From contig CM030706.1 of NCBI GenBank assembly GCA_017979445.1, positions 24,468,281 to 24,532,280 on the forward strand: a stretch of DNA of 64,000 nucleotides, given 5' to 3'. Positions 11,859 to 22,149 of this stretch are shown in pieces. The position numbers and the translations under genes are program-made. The notes beneath the pieces were generated by a model. It made no database searches and had not been told where the DNA came from. It saw only the letters and a list, made by a program, of their open reading frames with translations. This stretch comes from Akebia trifoliata. Its lineage: Eukaryota; Streptophyta; Magnoliopsida; Ranunculales; Lardizabalaceae. The first letter of the stretch is position 1; every line of letters begins with the position of its first letter.

Positions 11859-12512
11859 GTGAAACAAGTTCAACAATGTCAGAACCTCCCAAAATTTCAA
11901 CAAAAGCTTACACAACAACAACATGATGGTAATAAAAGGCCTAGAGCAGATAGTAGAGTGTTCACACTAGTTAAGCCAGAGGCAGGTGCTCCGAACACAA
12001 TGATTAAAGGTACATTTATAGTCTTCAATTCATTGGCTAGAGTCTTGTTTGATTCTAGTGCCACCCATTCATTTATTTCCTCATTGTTTGCATCTACCTT
12101 GGGTTTGGTGAGTGACACCCTTAAGTGGACCTTATGCGTGTCTATGTCGATTGGTGAAGGAGTTGAGACAAATATGGTTTGTAAATCACGTATAATCCAG
12201 ATAGAAGATCAAGATTTCTGAGTAGATCTTATTCTTCTTGGAATGACTAGATATGATGTAATCCTAGGTATGGACTAGTTAACTACCTACCATACGACAA
12301 TAGATTGCTTTAAGAAGATAATGTGTTTCCATATAGTAGGACGATCTACGATATGTTTTCTGGATGAGAAGGAAGCCTTTCTATTAGATGAGTTATCAAG
12401 GTTGTGTCTTTGCTTGCCTAAAATAATGTGTTATTCAAACTTCTTAGGTCACATAGAGGAGAAAAAAAGGATCCAAGATAGAAAATGTCCTAGTGATTCA
12501 AAAGTATCTTGA
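11859..12512 (+). pseudogene. Protease of Tekay element C
   Basis: An open frame 11859-12221 continues beyond a stop into 12321-12512. It contains the retroviral-type aspartic protease segment, with LFDSSATHSFIS where an active enzyme has DSG or DTG, so the catalytic triplet is altered. About 60 residues later comes the family's ILGMD stretch, here followed by a stop instead of Trp. The protease normally cuts the polyprotein. It lies downstream of the zinc knuckle as expected. Confidence 0.75.
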
Positions 12513-12539
12513 TGCGCTTCTGAAAGAGTTAACTAATTT

Positions 12540-12664
12540 ACCTTCAAAGAAAGTGTTTGACTTTGTGATCTAGCACAACTCAAATATCTATACCTTATCG
12601 TATGGCTCCTATAGGGCTTCGAGAGTTAAAGGAACAATTTCAAAAACTGTAAGATCAAGGCTTC
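12540..12664 (+). pseudogene. RT N-terminal segment of element C, upstream of solo LTR D
   Basis: Encodes the PYRMAP..LRELKEQ motif that opens Ty3/gypsy RT in chromoviruses, ending in GF just before the solo LTR. The reading resumes at 15462 with IRL, so the RT was split by insertion D. Stop codons interrupt the segment. Confidence 0.75.
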
Positions 12665-15456
12665 TATGGCGTCCCGCCAAACGCTAACACAAAGCCCCAT
12701 GTCAAATCTCGAGGCACTAGGTGGCGCTTCAAATTTTCGGCATAGTCTCATCTATTTATGTTAGTATTCCAAGGCGATCAGCCTGCACCTGATAAACGAC
12801 ATACAATCTTATATATATATATATATATGTACAAAATAGAATACTAGCAGAAGGCAATATACATCTAATAACGTACAAAAGATCAGAGTGTGAAAGAATA
12901 ACTAGAATACATGATTATACAAATATTTCTCAATCTAACAAAAGTCCTGACGCTCATAACAAAATCTATTACTTTTGGACAATCGACACTACTAAGGGCT
13001 ATAACCCCAATACTCACCAAGTGACGAACTTTGACTGCCTATCTGACCCACCAGATGATTCTCACTCGTGATCTATACCTGCCTCGCCAAGCTCTGAATC
13101 TGAAACTAAAAAAAATGGAGAAAGAAAGGGTGAGTAACAATGGTTACATAGTAAAGAAACAAACAATTTCTGCCAATAACCTCTTCTAGCATGAACAAAT
13201 AAGAACACTAAATCATTTTAACATATGCAAAGTTTTATAGAAGAAACTACGATTAATTGGTACATATAGCCAGGGATGAGTAACTAAACATTTTAAAACT
13301 CACATTACATCGGTCATCAATACTCACTATAATATTATCTTTTTATACAAATCTAATTGATCAAATGAAAATATTAAACATGCATTTCATTTTATATATC
13401 AAAATAAGATAACAGATACATAATACACAATGGTAGAGTATTGGAATTAGAGTGTTGGGATTCACGACTGGACCTCTCTCAGTCGGGACATGATGTTTCA
13501 TAATAAAGTAGTACTTCTTGATTTTGTGTCTGGTCGCTGTTTACTACACTTGTGGGACCATTTATCTAGTTCAGGCTGGTCGTTTGACGTGACCGTAAGC
13601 AATGGATCTCTTTTCGATGTGTCAGAACGTTCAACTACTATAGATTGTTAGTGACTACTGACTAATCATCTTCGTCTATGCCTATCAAGCATTCAAAGAC
13701 TTTTTAACAACAACCAAAATGGTATATATATATATATATATTATTTTCATTTGAAAACAAAAAAAAAATTAACAATACAAGGTTGAGAATGCATATCCAG
13801 TTTCCTACCATGCAAGTGTGGCCAGTCGGCCTAAAATAAATAACGGAACGGAAACGTAAACAACACCTCACGCTAATAGAAAGTAAATAAACATGCAATC
13901 AGTAACATTATCCCCGGATATCCGTTCACTAACCTACATACAACATAACAATGTAAAATGCAGACATCACCCCTCAGGTGTGACTCTGACATTTTACCGT
14001 TTCATACCCTTTTTCCTTTTTGTTATTTTTTTTTCGATTTTCATAGTTTTTCAATCTCTCAACAAAATATCCACTTTCTGATATTCATCAACTCAATATG
14101 AGTTCATTGAATATTAAATCATTTTTTCAACTATCAAATTCATTTTTATCAATAACATTGAAAAAGTAATACTTAGATCAAAATGGGGTCCAAGCGATGC
14201 ACATGACCCAATTGACAGAAATAATCCAATGAAATATCTTTCTCACGTGTAATTTATTATAAAATACAATTAAATATATCAAACATGCAAGTTCCAATGT
14301 GAATTTGAAATAACCAATTGAATTCTATATTTTTTGAAACTCACCATAAATTTTTAATAAAATCCTAAATGCAATTTTCACAATCTACGATTACTAATAG
14401 AAATTGAGAGTTCCTTACAATCTCTTGGCAATGGAATTGAAGCACGTGTACAGAAATTGAAGCGATTGGCACGGAGGTGACTTGTACTTTGAGACGGCTG
14501 ATTTTTGAAATCGACCTGGTGGTTTCGAAGATCTCGATGTCGTCGTCCTTTCTCCCTTCTACTGTGGATGATGGTTTGACCCCGAAACGGTTGAAATTCG
14601 AGATCGAAGTTACGAAATCCCCGTATATATATATATGGCTATTTTTTGATGATACATGGTGAAAAAGATGAAAAAATGAAAGGAATTTGGGTGGATTTTG
14701 TAGAGAACGAGGCTGCGGACGTTTCTCCCTTTTGCATGGGACGTCGATAGTAAACAGTTCGCAACGAATCGGAGTTGGAAGATTGGGAGAAAAATATATT
14801 TAAAAAAAAAAATGTGACTGGTTTTAATGAAATGGGAAGATAAATAGTGAAAAAAAATTAGAATTTATTTATATAAATTCTTGGGACGAAATTGGTATTT
14901 TGCCTATTATTTTGATCGACGATAACTTGACCATCCGGACTTCAAAATTGACAATCGAATGCTCTATTTCGTCTAATTTTTTGTTTCAGATCAAATGGTG
15001 TGGTCAATTTCTACAATTTTTATCTCTAACAAAAATTTACATTTTTAGCCTGAGGTGACCCCTAAAATTGATGTCATTTTCATTTTTGACGATAATTCGA
15101 CTTTCTATTATTTAAAAATGATACATAAATAGTCTATATTCAATAATTTTTCATTACGAACCCAATGATATGATCAAATCTTAATAATTTTTTCTCTAGC
15201 AAAAAGTCACTATTTTAACCTAGTCCGACTCGGTAATTGAGGATTTGTAATTTTTATGTTCGGACTCACATTTGAGCGTGCTTACAGGCTAAAATATGTT
15301 TTTCGATCATTTTGAATTCAATGTTGAGATCAAATTTTCTTAAAAATGATCAGAAAGCTTCTAAAGTTTTACCCCTAAGTCCCACTTTCAAGATTTTCTC
15401 AAAATTCCACTATTTATTTTTCATCGAGATACGAATAAAAAACATGGGGTTTTACA
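12665..15456. mobile_element. Solo LTR D1 (2.8 kb) inserted in RT of element C
   Basis: A 2792-bp sequence starts TATGGCGTCCCGCC (from TGTGGCGCCCCG) and ends GGGGTTTTACA. It is flanked by GCTTC (12660-12664) and TCTTC (15457-15461), a 5-bp target duplication with one change. There is no coding capacity. Two full-length relatives occur at 30540-33527 and 33774-36958. A block of about 200 bp present in the other two is missing near 13690. By termini and length it resembles the long LTRs of Tekay-type elements; the reverse reading (TGTAAAA..CCC ... GGGGCG.CACA) looks more typical, so the transcribed strand may be minus. Confidence 0.8.
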
Positions 15457-15461
15457 TCTTC

Positions 15462-15821
15462 ATTCGGTTGAACACCTTGACTTGGGGAGTGCTGAAATTA
15501 TTCTTGAAGAAGAAGGATGGTTATCTTCGAATTTATACAGACTACCATCAATTAAATAAAGTGACAATGAAGAATAAATATCTTTTGCTGCAAATAGATG
15601 ATCTATTTGATCAATTGAAGGGTTCGCGATTATTTTCCAAAATTGATCTGCGATCAAGTTACTACCAATTGAGGATTAATGAGCAAAATATCCCCAAAAT
15701 CGCATTTCACATGCACTATGGGCACTTTGAGTTTTTGGTAATGCCATTTGGATTAACAAATGCCCTAGCAACATCCATGGACTTGATGAATTGAGTATTT
15801 AAACAATACCTAGATCAGTTT
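15462..15821 (+). pseudogene. RT core segment of element C between insertions D1 and E
   Basis: The reading resumes after D1 and contains FLKKKDG, a [19 protein letters not shown] fingers motif ([10 protein letters not shown]), [16 protein letters not shown] (palm Asp region) and [13 protein letters not shown]. All are standard Ty3/gypsy RT motifs in the correct order. It stops at MDLMN followed by a nonsense codon and is cut at 15821 by element E. The YXDD-containing part continues at 25691. Confidence 0.85.
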
Positions 15822-16411
15822 TGTAAAGCGAAATAATTGCACATTAATTTTAGTCGTACACGTATCCAAGTCAATCAAGTGGTACCTGACACAAATCAAG
15901 TGATGAGGTGTTGTCCAACAAGCAGGGTAGGTCAGAGTAGAGACCTCCCTAGTCTGGCTAACAGGGCAGCGCAGCACTAAGTGAAGCCAATCCTACCAAG
16001 CAAGGCAGACCAGACCTCGAGAAAATCGCAATACTGTTGCGTGCACGTCAGTTTTGGAAATCCCAGATGCAATCATAACAGATAACTCGATTATTTCAGA
16101 ATACCCCGATTAGGTAAACAACCTCTCAAAGTTAGCAAAAATCCCATGATTACGACCTATACTACAACATATAGAAGGGGAAACCCTAGGGAGAGGTAGG
16201 GGTTAAATAACATAGTAAGCACTATTATAGGGGGGCTGAAAGGATCGAGAACTAGCCAATATTAATTACTGTTCCTCTGTCTCTCTAACTTGAGCATCGG
16301 AGTGTCTATGGTAGGTACTAAGCCGCTGCGAGGAAGAGGACGTCGGGAGCTACTCCGGGATCAATGCGCAAGAGATCCATCAGAGTCGTCGATCGGATTT
16401 CGACCGCCACA
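15822..16411 (+). repeat. 5' LTR of element E
   Basis: 590 bp, starting TGTAAAGCGAAATAATTGC and ending GACCGCCACA. It is colinear with 25141-25690 by eye, with scattered substitutions and a short indel near 15890-15930, which indicates an insertion of some age. The bases just inside (from 16413, CTGGCTTTGTC) occupy the PBS position; I cannot assign a tRNA. Confidence 0.88.
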
Positions 16412-16439
16412 ACTGGCTTTGTCTATGGTTAATAAATAG

Positions 16440-17260
16440 CAGATTCATTTCAGTTGAAACAATGGTGAGATCCACAAGAATGAATGAAATTAATGCGCCC
16501 CCGCCAGCGGCTCTGACTGTAGATGCGCGGCTTCTATCGATGTTGGAAGCTATGAAAAACATCAAAAAGAGATGTAGAAGAAGATGAATGATTTGATAGA
16601 ACAAAACTGAAACTTAAGTCAACGTAATAATGACCACCAACAAGTTTAATGAGACAACATGCCAAAGGATCCTCAGGCGACAAGTAAAGATGGTCATGCC
16701 TCTAGTACGGAAGAAAGCACGCTGTCATTTATCCCTATAAGAGAGGACAAGACAGAGATTGCTACGACACCCACTCGGGCCGAACCTGTAATATGCTTGA
16801 CTCAAGAAGAGGCCAAAAACTTTGGGCAAGCTGTTTGAAATAATAGAGAAGTATATTCGCTTAGAAGGTGATCCTCGAAATTCAGCAGGGAAGAACAAGG
16901 TCATATATGCCGTGGAAAAGCCTAGCAACCAACCCCAGCCACAGGAGGAGGACAGAAGCGTCCACGTGAGCAGGATGGAGAGATGAGAAGATCTGGGATG
17001 TATTTTGCTATGCAGCCAAGTGAAATATTACCCCTTATTGCTTATGAGCCATTTTTCGAGTGGCCCGCGCCGCTTCCTCAAGATCAGATTAACCAGGGTG
17101 AGAGATATTACGAGTATCACAAAGTGTGGGCACACACCACTAACAGATGCCAGGCTCTTAGGAGATTCCTACTAAAGTTGGTAGAACAAGACAGGCTGAG
17201 AGACTTGCCCAAAAGACAGAAGAAGGATCTGCTACAGGATAGAGGTCGCAAGGTAAAATA
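16440..17260 (+). pseudogene. Shortened gag of element E
   Basis: Frameshifted gag remnants. A stretch around 16830-16900 reads KLFEIIEKYIRLEGDP, like the linker after the gag core in Retand elements. The open frame 16983-17261 carries a zinc-finger-like YYEYHKVWAHTTNRCQALRRFL segment (usually C..H....H....C in this lineage, with the first Cys lost). About 850 bp separate the 5' LTR from the protease, short for a Tat gag, so part of the gag core has probably been deleted. Confidence 0.6.
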
Positions 17261-17429
17261 GTCGCAAGTAAGAGGATAGGATGGGAGGGCAGCCATGATA
17301 CACGTTGTCCTTATGGAGGAGAGTAGCAAACTTGGGCAGACCAGAATTACTGAGAGAGTGAAAAGAAGAGAAGTTGAGCACTTAGCTCATATCTTTACGA
17401 CAATGAGTGGACCTACTGAACTAGAATTC

Positions 17430-17877
17430 TTTGGGGGAGCAAATGGTGGTGTTTACGAAGAAAGATTTGGAAGGAGTGGCCAGACCCCATTATGATACAC
17501 TGGTAATAACCTTAAAGGTGGGCACCTTCATGCTCAAAAGGGTGCTGGTAGATAGCGGTAGCTCGGTAGACATCTTGTACGCATCGACCTTTTTAAAGAT
17601 GGGCCTCAATAGGAGCGTGCTTGCTCCAACAAGCACACCGCTGGTTGATTTTGATGAAATATCTAGTCAGTCCTAGGGGGAGATGATGTTACCGGTCAAA
17701 GCAAGGCCTGTAACCCTGATGGCCCGATTCGTAATCGTCGAGGCAAGTTTTCCGTACAATGCCATTTTGGGGAGGTGGTGGACAAATGAGATGAGAGTGA
17801 TCCCGTCCACCTATTATCAAGTTTTTAGGTTCTCCACGTCACACAGGGGATATAGAATATCTGAGGTGACCAAGTAG
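17430..17877 (+). pseudogene. Aspartic protease of element E
   Basis: The frame 17431-17676 holds VDSGSSVDIL with the catalytic DSG intact, preceded by a hydrophobic strand (KRVLV). After one in-frame stop it continues at 17683-17877 with RFVIVEASFPYNAILGR, the second conserved protease segment of Tat elements (usually ILGRPWL, here ILGRWWT). It precedes RT by about 170 bp. Confidence 0.8.
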
Positions 17878-18049
17878 CAGAACAAATATGCGTATTGAGC
17901 ATGGAAGAATCGATTGAAGATAGAGTTCAACAATAGCAATTATAGTGGGGGGAGACCAAGCTTGGTGGATCCCCATGCTTGGAAGGTATATAGATGGTGG
18001 ATGTAGGAGAAAAAAAGCAAATAGGAGTAGGTGCTATGTTGGAATCGGG

Positions 18050-18940
18050 ATAATTGAATGAGTTAGTAGAGTGCTTGAGGAGGAATATAAACGTCTTTGT
18101 TTGGTCTATCGAGGAAATGCCAGGGATCAGCCTAGAGGTGATTTGTCACTACTTGACCGTCAAACCGGATTTTAGACTAGTTAAGCAGAAACCAATGAGA
18201 CTAGCACCGCGGTTTAGAGAAGTAGTGAATGATGAGGTGAATAGGCTAATCAAGGTTGTTTTTATAAGAGAAGTGCAGTTTTCGGAGTGGATAGCCAACA
18301 TTGTGGTTGTGCTCAAGAAGAATAGGAAAGTCAGAGTTTGCATAGACTTTACAAATTTGAATAAGACTTACCCCAAGGATAGATTCCCAATGCCAAGGAT
18401 AGACCAACTCGTGGACGCGATTTGTTATTATGAGAGATTATCCTTTATGGATGGCTACTTAGGCTATAACCAAATACAACTCAGCCCGGATGATCAGGAG
18501 AAAACGACATTTATTATGAAACATGGGCTCTATTGCTACAAGGTGATGCCATTTGGATTGAAGAATGCGAGGGCCACCTGCCAAAGGTTAGTGACAGAAC
18601 TGTTTAGAGATCTACTGGGAAGGGCAGTGGAGGTGTATATAGATGACTTATTAGTTAAAAACAGAAAGAAGGAAGACCACATTGGAGATTTAGAAGAAGT
18701 CTTTTCTAGGATAAGATAAATCGGAATGAAATTCAACTAAGACAAGTGCACCTTTGTACTAACTTCAAGGAAATTCTTGGGTTATTTAGTAACAAAGAGG
18801 GGAATCGAGGCCAACACAGACCAGATTAGGACATTGATAGACATGCCATCCCCAAAGACTCAAAAGCAAGTCTAGAAACTTATAGGGAGAATAGTTGTTT
18901 TGAATTGCTTCATAGCTAGATCTTCCGATAAGTGTAGAAC
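18050..18940 (+). pseudogene. Reverse transcriptase of element E
   Basis: The frame 18054-18719 (221 codons) carries FVWSIEEMPGIS, VRVCIDFTNLNKTYPKD (fingers), LSFMDGYLGYNQI (first palm Asp), VMPFGLKNARATCQR and the catalytic EVYIDDLLVK with YIDD. A nonsense codon ends the frame, and similarity continues past 18770 (FLGYLVTKRGIEA) into the connection. All catalytic motifs are present; the lesions are nonsense changes. The motif style is that of the Tat lineage. Confidence 0.88.
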
Positions 18941-18953
18941 TTTGTACTAGCCA

Positions 18954-19400
18954 TTGCAGAAGAACTCTTGGTTCAAGTGGACAGAAGAATGTGAACGGGC
19001 ATTTTCGGAGTTGAAAAGTTATCTTGGCAAGCTACCCATACTCTCCAAACTAGAGGCAGGAGAAGAGTTAGGGGTGTATTTGGTTACTTCCAAACATGCA
19101 TTCAGCTCAGCTTTGGTAAGAACCGGGACAGCAAAAGAACAGCTCATTTACTTCCTGAGCAAGACTTTTAGAGAAGCAGAGATGTGCTATACAAGGCTTG
19201 AGAAGGTGGGATTAGAATTGGTCTATACAGTGATGCACTTGAGATCGTACTTCCAGGCACATCGAGTACAAGTCACCATAGAATTTCCTCTGAAGATAGT
19301 ATTGATGAAAGTAGAAGGATCAGGTAGGATGGCCAAGTGGGCAGTTCAATTAATAGAATTTGACCTCGAGTACAAGTCGAGAGTTTCGGTGAAAGGCCAA
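18954..19400 (+). pseudogene. RNase H (RT-linked) of element E
   Basis: The frame 18954-19532 shows FKWTEECERAFSELKSYL, then LGVYLVTSKHAFSSALV and QLIYFLSKTFREAEMCYTRLEK, typical of the RT-attached RNase H of Tat elements. In this lineage that domain has usually lost its catalytic acids, and a separate RNase H follows downstream. The end of the frame (after about 19410) is out of phase with the next domain, so a frameshift lies near 19400. Confidence 0.75.
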
Positions 19401-19407
19401 GCGGTAG

Positions 19408-19915
19408 TTGATTGCAGACTTCTCGGTGGACGAGAAAGTAGATCTGTTGGTAGAAGAGTTGCAGCAGACGGAGGACGAACAAGAACTACAGCACAGACTA
19501 GGATGGAAAGACTATGTGGATGGGTCATCTAATTTTGAGGGATCAAGAATCGGAGCAGTACTAATCACTCTGGATCGTGCCAAGATAGAGAAGACGGTGA
19601 CTCAAGGCCTCAAATAATTAAGTAAAATATAAGACCATGCTGCTTGACTTCGAATCCTTAGTAGGACTGGGGGTAACAGAGGCCACGGTCTACAGTAACT
19701 CTCAGTTAGTGGTCAACCACACCAATGGGACGTTTGGGGTCGGGGATCCATGGATGCAACTCTACCTGGAGAAGATCAGGGTAGTTGTGCAGCAAATAAG
19801 AGACATTAAGATTGAACACATACCAAGGGCGAACAATAGATATCCAGATGCACTGGCCTACATCGCCACGATGTTGGCCAGGCAGAATAAGAGAGAGTTA
19901 TCATTGAATTATTAG
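19408..19915 (+). pseudogene. Second (archaeal-type) RNase H of element E
   Basis: The frames 19408-19617 and 19637-19915 contain YVDGSSNFEGSRIGAVL (first catalytic Asp), a break, ATVYSNSQLVVNHTNG (where a catalytic Asp is expected, here Asn) and IPRANNRYPDALAYIAT (last acid). This extra RNase H is the diagnostic feature of Tat elements. A nonsense codon near 19615 and lost residues show decay. Confidence 0.8.
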
Positions 19916-20059
19916 AAACACCCGTCAATAGATGAGTTTGGGTTGCCCAATTTAGTAGTAGTTGAAAAATATCAAAGGTGGATGAGTTTGATCCTAGCCT
20001 AATTGCAGCGCGGGGAACTGTCCAATGATTTGAAAGAGGCCAGGAAAGTTAAGAATAGA

Positions 20060-20890
20060 GCAGAGAGGTACATGATTTTAGATGGGACTTTGTACAGAAA
20101 GTCTGTAAGAGGCCACTCCTGGGCTGCCTTGCTCTAGATGAAATAAAGGAAGTTCTGAGAGAGATCCATGAGGGTGATTGAGAAAACCATTAAGGGAGGA
20201 GAACTTTAGTACATAAAGTGCTCTCTTAGGAGTACTTCTGGCCCTACTTTCAGAAAGATGAAGCATTGCATGTCAAACATTGTGATAGTTGCCAAAGGCA
20301 TGCAAAGATAATACGGCAACAAGCAGTGCAACTTCATTCCCTCATTAGCTCTTAGCCTTTCGTCCAGGGGGGATTGACTTGGTAGCGACGAATTACTTCA
20401 CAAAGTGGGTAAAAATGCTTCCTTTAGCTAGAATTTGACAGTAAGAAATCCAGAAGTTCCTCTAGAAAAATATTATCTATAGATTTGGCTTACCGCGCAC
20501 CATAGTTTTCGATAATGGAAGGCAATTTACTAAGGAGCAAATAAGAGAGTTTTGTAGTGAATATGGGATAAAATAGATGTTTTCTACACCCCAGTACCCC
20601 CAAGGAAATTGGCAGGTCGAAGCTACGAATGAGGTGATGCTCGACATTTTAAAGAAGAGGTTAGGGGAAGTCAAGGGCAGGTGGACTTCAATATTGCATG
20701 GAGCCTTGTGGGCTTACAAGACAACTGTTAGGACCTCCATGGGAATGTCCCCATTTTCCATGGCATATAAAATAGAAGCAGTAATCCCGACAGAGAATAG
20801 TTTCCCCACAATAAGAACCAAGATAATGCAGTCTCAAAAAAATAGCCAACAGCTGGTTGCAGAACTAAATCTGTTGGAAGAAAAGTGAGA
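20060..20890 (+). pseudogene. Integrase of element E
   Basis: Decayed integrase. The zinc-binding part ends HCDSCQRHAK (near 20280-20310). The first core Asp region (about 20360) is frameshifted. The second Asp is in IVFDNGRQF (near 20505), and the Glu is in QVEATNEVMLDIL (near 20610). The frame 20577-20888 runs to ALWAYKTTVRTSMGMSPFSMAYK, the usual C-terminal core motif. Several stops precede it. Confidence 0.82.
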
Positions 20891-21214
20891 CACAACATTA
20901 ATTAGACTGGAGTATTACCACAAGAAGTGATAGAACTACTTCAATAAGAAAGTTCGTCATCGACAATTTCAATAGGCCGATTTAGTACTGAGACGAGTAT
21001 TTCAAAACACGAAAGAGCCGCATAGTGGTAAGTTAGAAGCAAATTGGGAAGGGCATTACAGAATGGCACAAGTGGGCCAAAAATGGTATATTACTTACTC
21101 ACCATGACTGGTTAGGAGTTAGCTAGACCATATAATGCATATAATTTAAAGTGATATTATCAATAGATGTTCTGCTGTGTTTGTCTTTTAGTTGTGTTTG
21201 CAGGGTTAAGCTAA

Positions 21215-21525
21215 AGAAGTGGATCCAACCAGGATCCGGGCCTGCATGGGTCTTCCCTGTTTTCATTGACAGGGTGAGATTGCTGGTCGGGGTGCAACTC
21301 TGACACGAGTAACAATAGATGTGTGGATCTAGTTGGGATCCGGACCTACGTGGCTCTTATCTACCCTCAGTGGCAGAGTGAGATTGTTGGTCGGGGTTCA
21401 GCTCTTGTATGACTAACAATAGTCGTGTGGATCCAGTCGGGGTCCGGACCTACGTGGGCCTGTTCTGCTCTCTCGAACAGAGCAGAAGCTGGTCGGGGTC
21501 CTACTCTACCACGAGTTCACTAGTC
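21215..21525 (+). repeat. Three ~103-bp tandem repeats 3' of integrase in E
   Basis: Three imperfect units begin near 21219, 21321 and 21424. Each opens GTGGATC(C/T)A followed by a GGATCCGG-like stretch, and carries a TGGTCGGGGT block and an ACNAGT-like end. The array lies between integrase and the antisense ORF. Tandem arrays in the 3' region are common in Tat-lineage elements and can seed satellite DNA; that is background, not shown here. Confidence 0.8.
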
Positions 21526-21559
21526 AAAAAGTTAGTTGAATGATTATAACAAAAATGAA

Positions 21560-21910
21560 CAGAGTTAGAGCTTTCTTCAAGGACAGTGACTCAGATAGCA
21601 GTGTATGTGGGTAGCTCAGCTCAAATTGAAGGAATGAACAGAGTTAGAGCCTTCTTTAATGATAGTGGCTTAATAATCATTTGCAACGTTAACTTGAGTA
21701 GGTTTCTCCAAAAGTAAAACTTACTTTGGGTAGAACCTGGGGGGAAGTAAAGAGAAAAAAAGGTATGCTTGAGCAGTTTACAATGTGGATAGAACAGCTA
21801 GTAGTATATAAGTACTCGAGTAGTTTACAGTATGTGCAGAACAGTTAACAATATGTAAGTGCTTGAGCAGTTTACAACATAGTTGGCAGTATGTAAGTAT
21901 GATAGAGTAG
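21560..21910 (+). repeat. Short direct repeats in the 3' region of E
   Basis: Two sets can be seen. GAACAGAGTTAGAGC(T/C)TTCTT recurs at about 21556 and 21628. A unit of about 65 bp built on CTTGAGCAGTTTACAA...GTATGTAAG recurs near 21770, 21815 and 21860. No protein is encoded. They extend the repeat-rich zone downstream of integrase. Confidence 0.55.
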
Positions 21911-22149
21911 TGGATAGTCAGAGAAAGTAGTGTTTGCTTTAGCAGTCTGGTAGCTAAATAGGCTAATCGCTAAGACAAAATGCTGGGGAGTCTCTAAAGG
22001 CTCAGTATATGTAGGGGTTATTTCAACCAACACGCGTATAAGCAGTGTGATCAGTAGACAGAGATTGCAAAAATAACAGCAAGTGTGAAAAATTTTCATT
22101 AATAATCAAAGAAAGAGTAAAAAGAAGAAATCCCGAAAGACGGAATAAG

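Noticed and set aside
12665..15456. Non-LTR, Helitron or MITE origin for the 3-kb repeats
   Set aside because: TG...CA ends with 5-bp target duplications fit an LTR. There is no poly-A tail, no CTRR end hairpin and no terminal inverted repeat beyond TG/CA.
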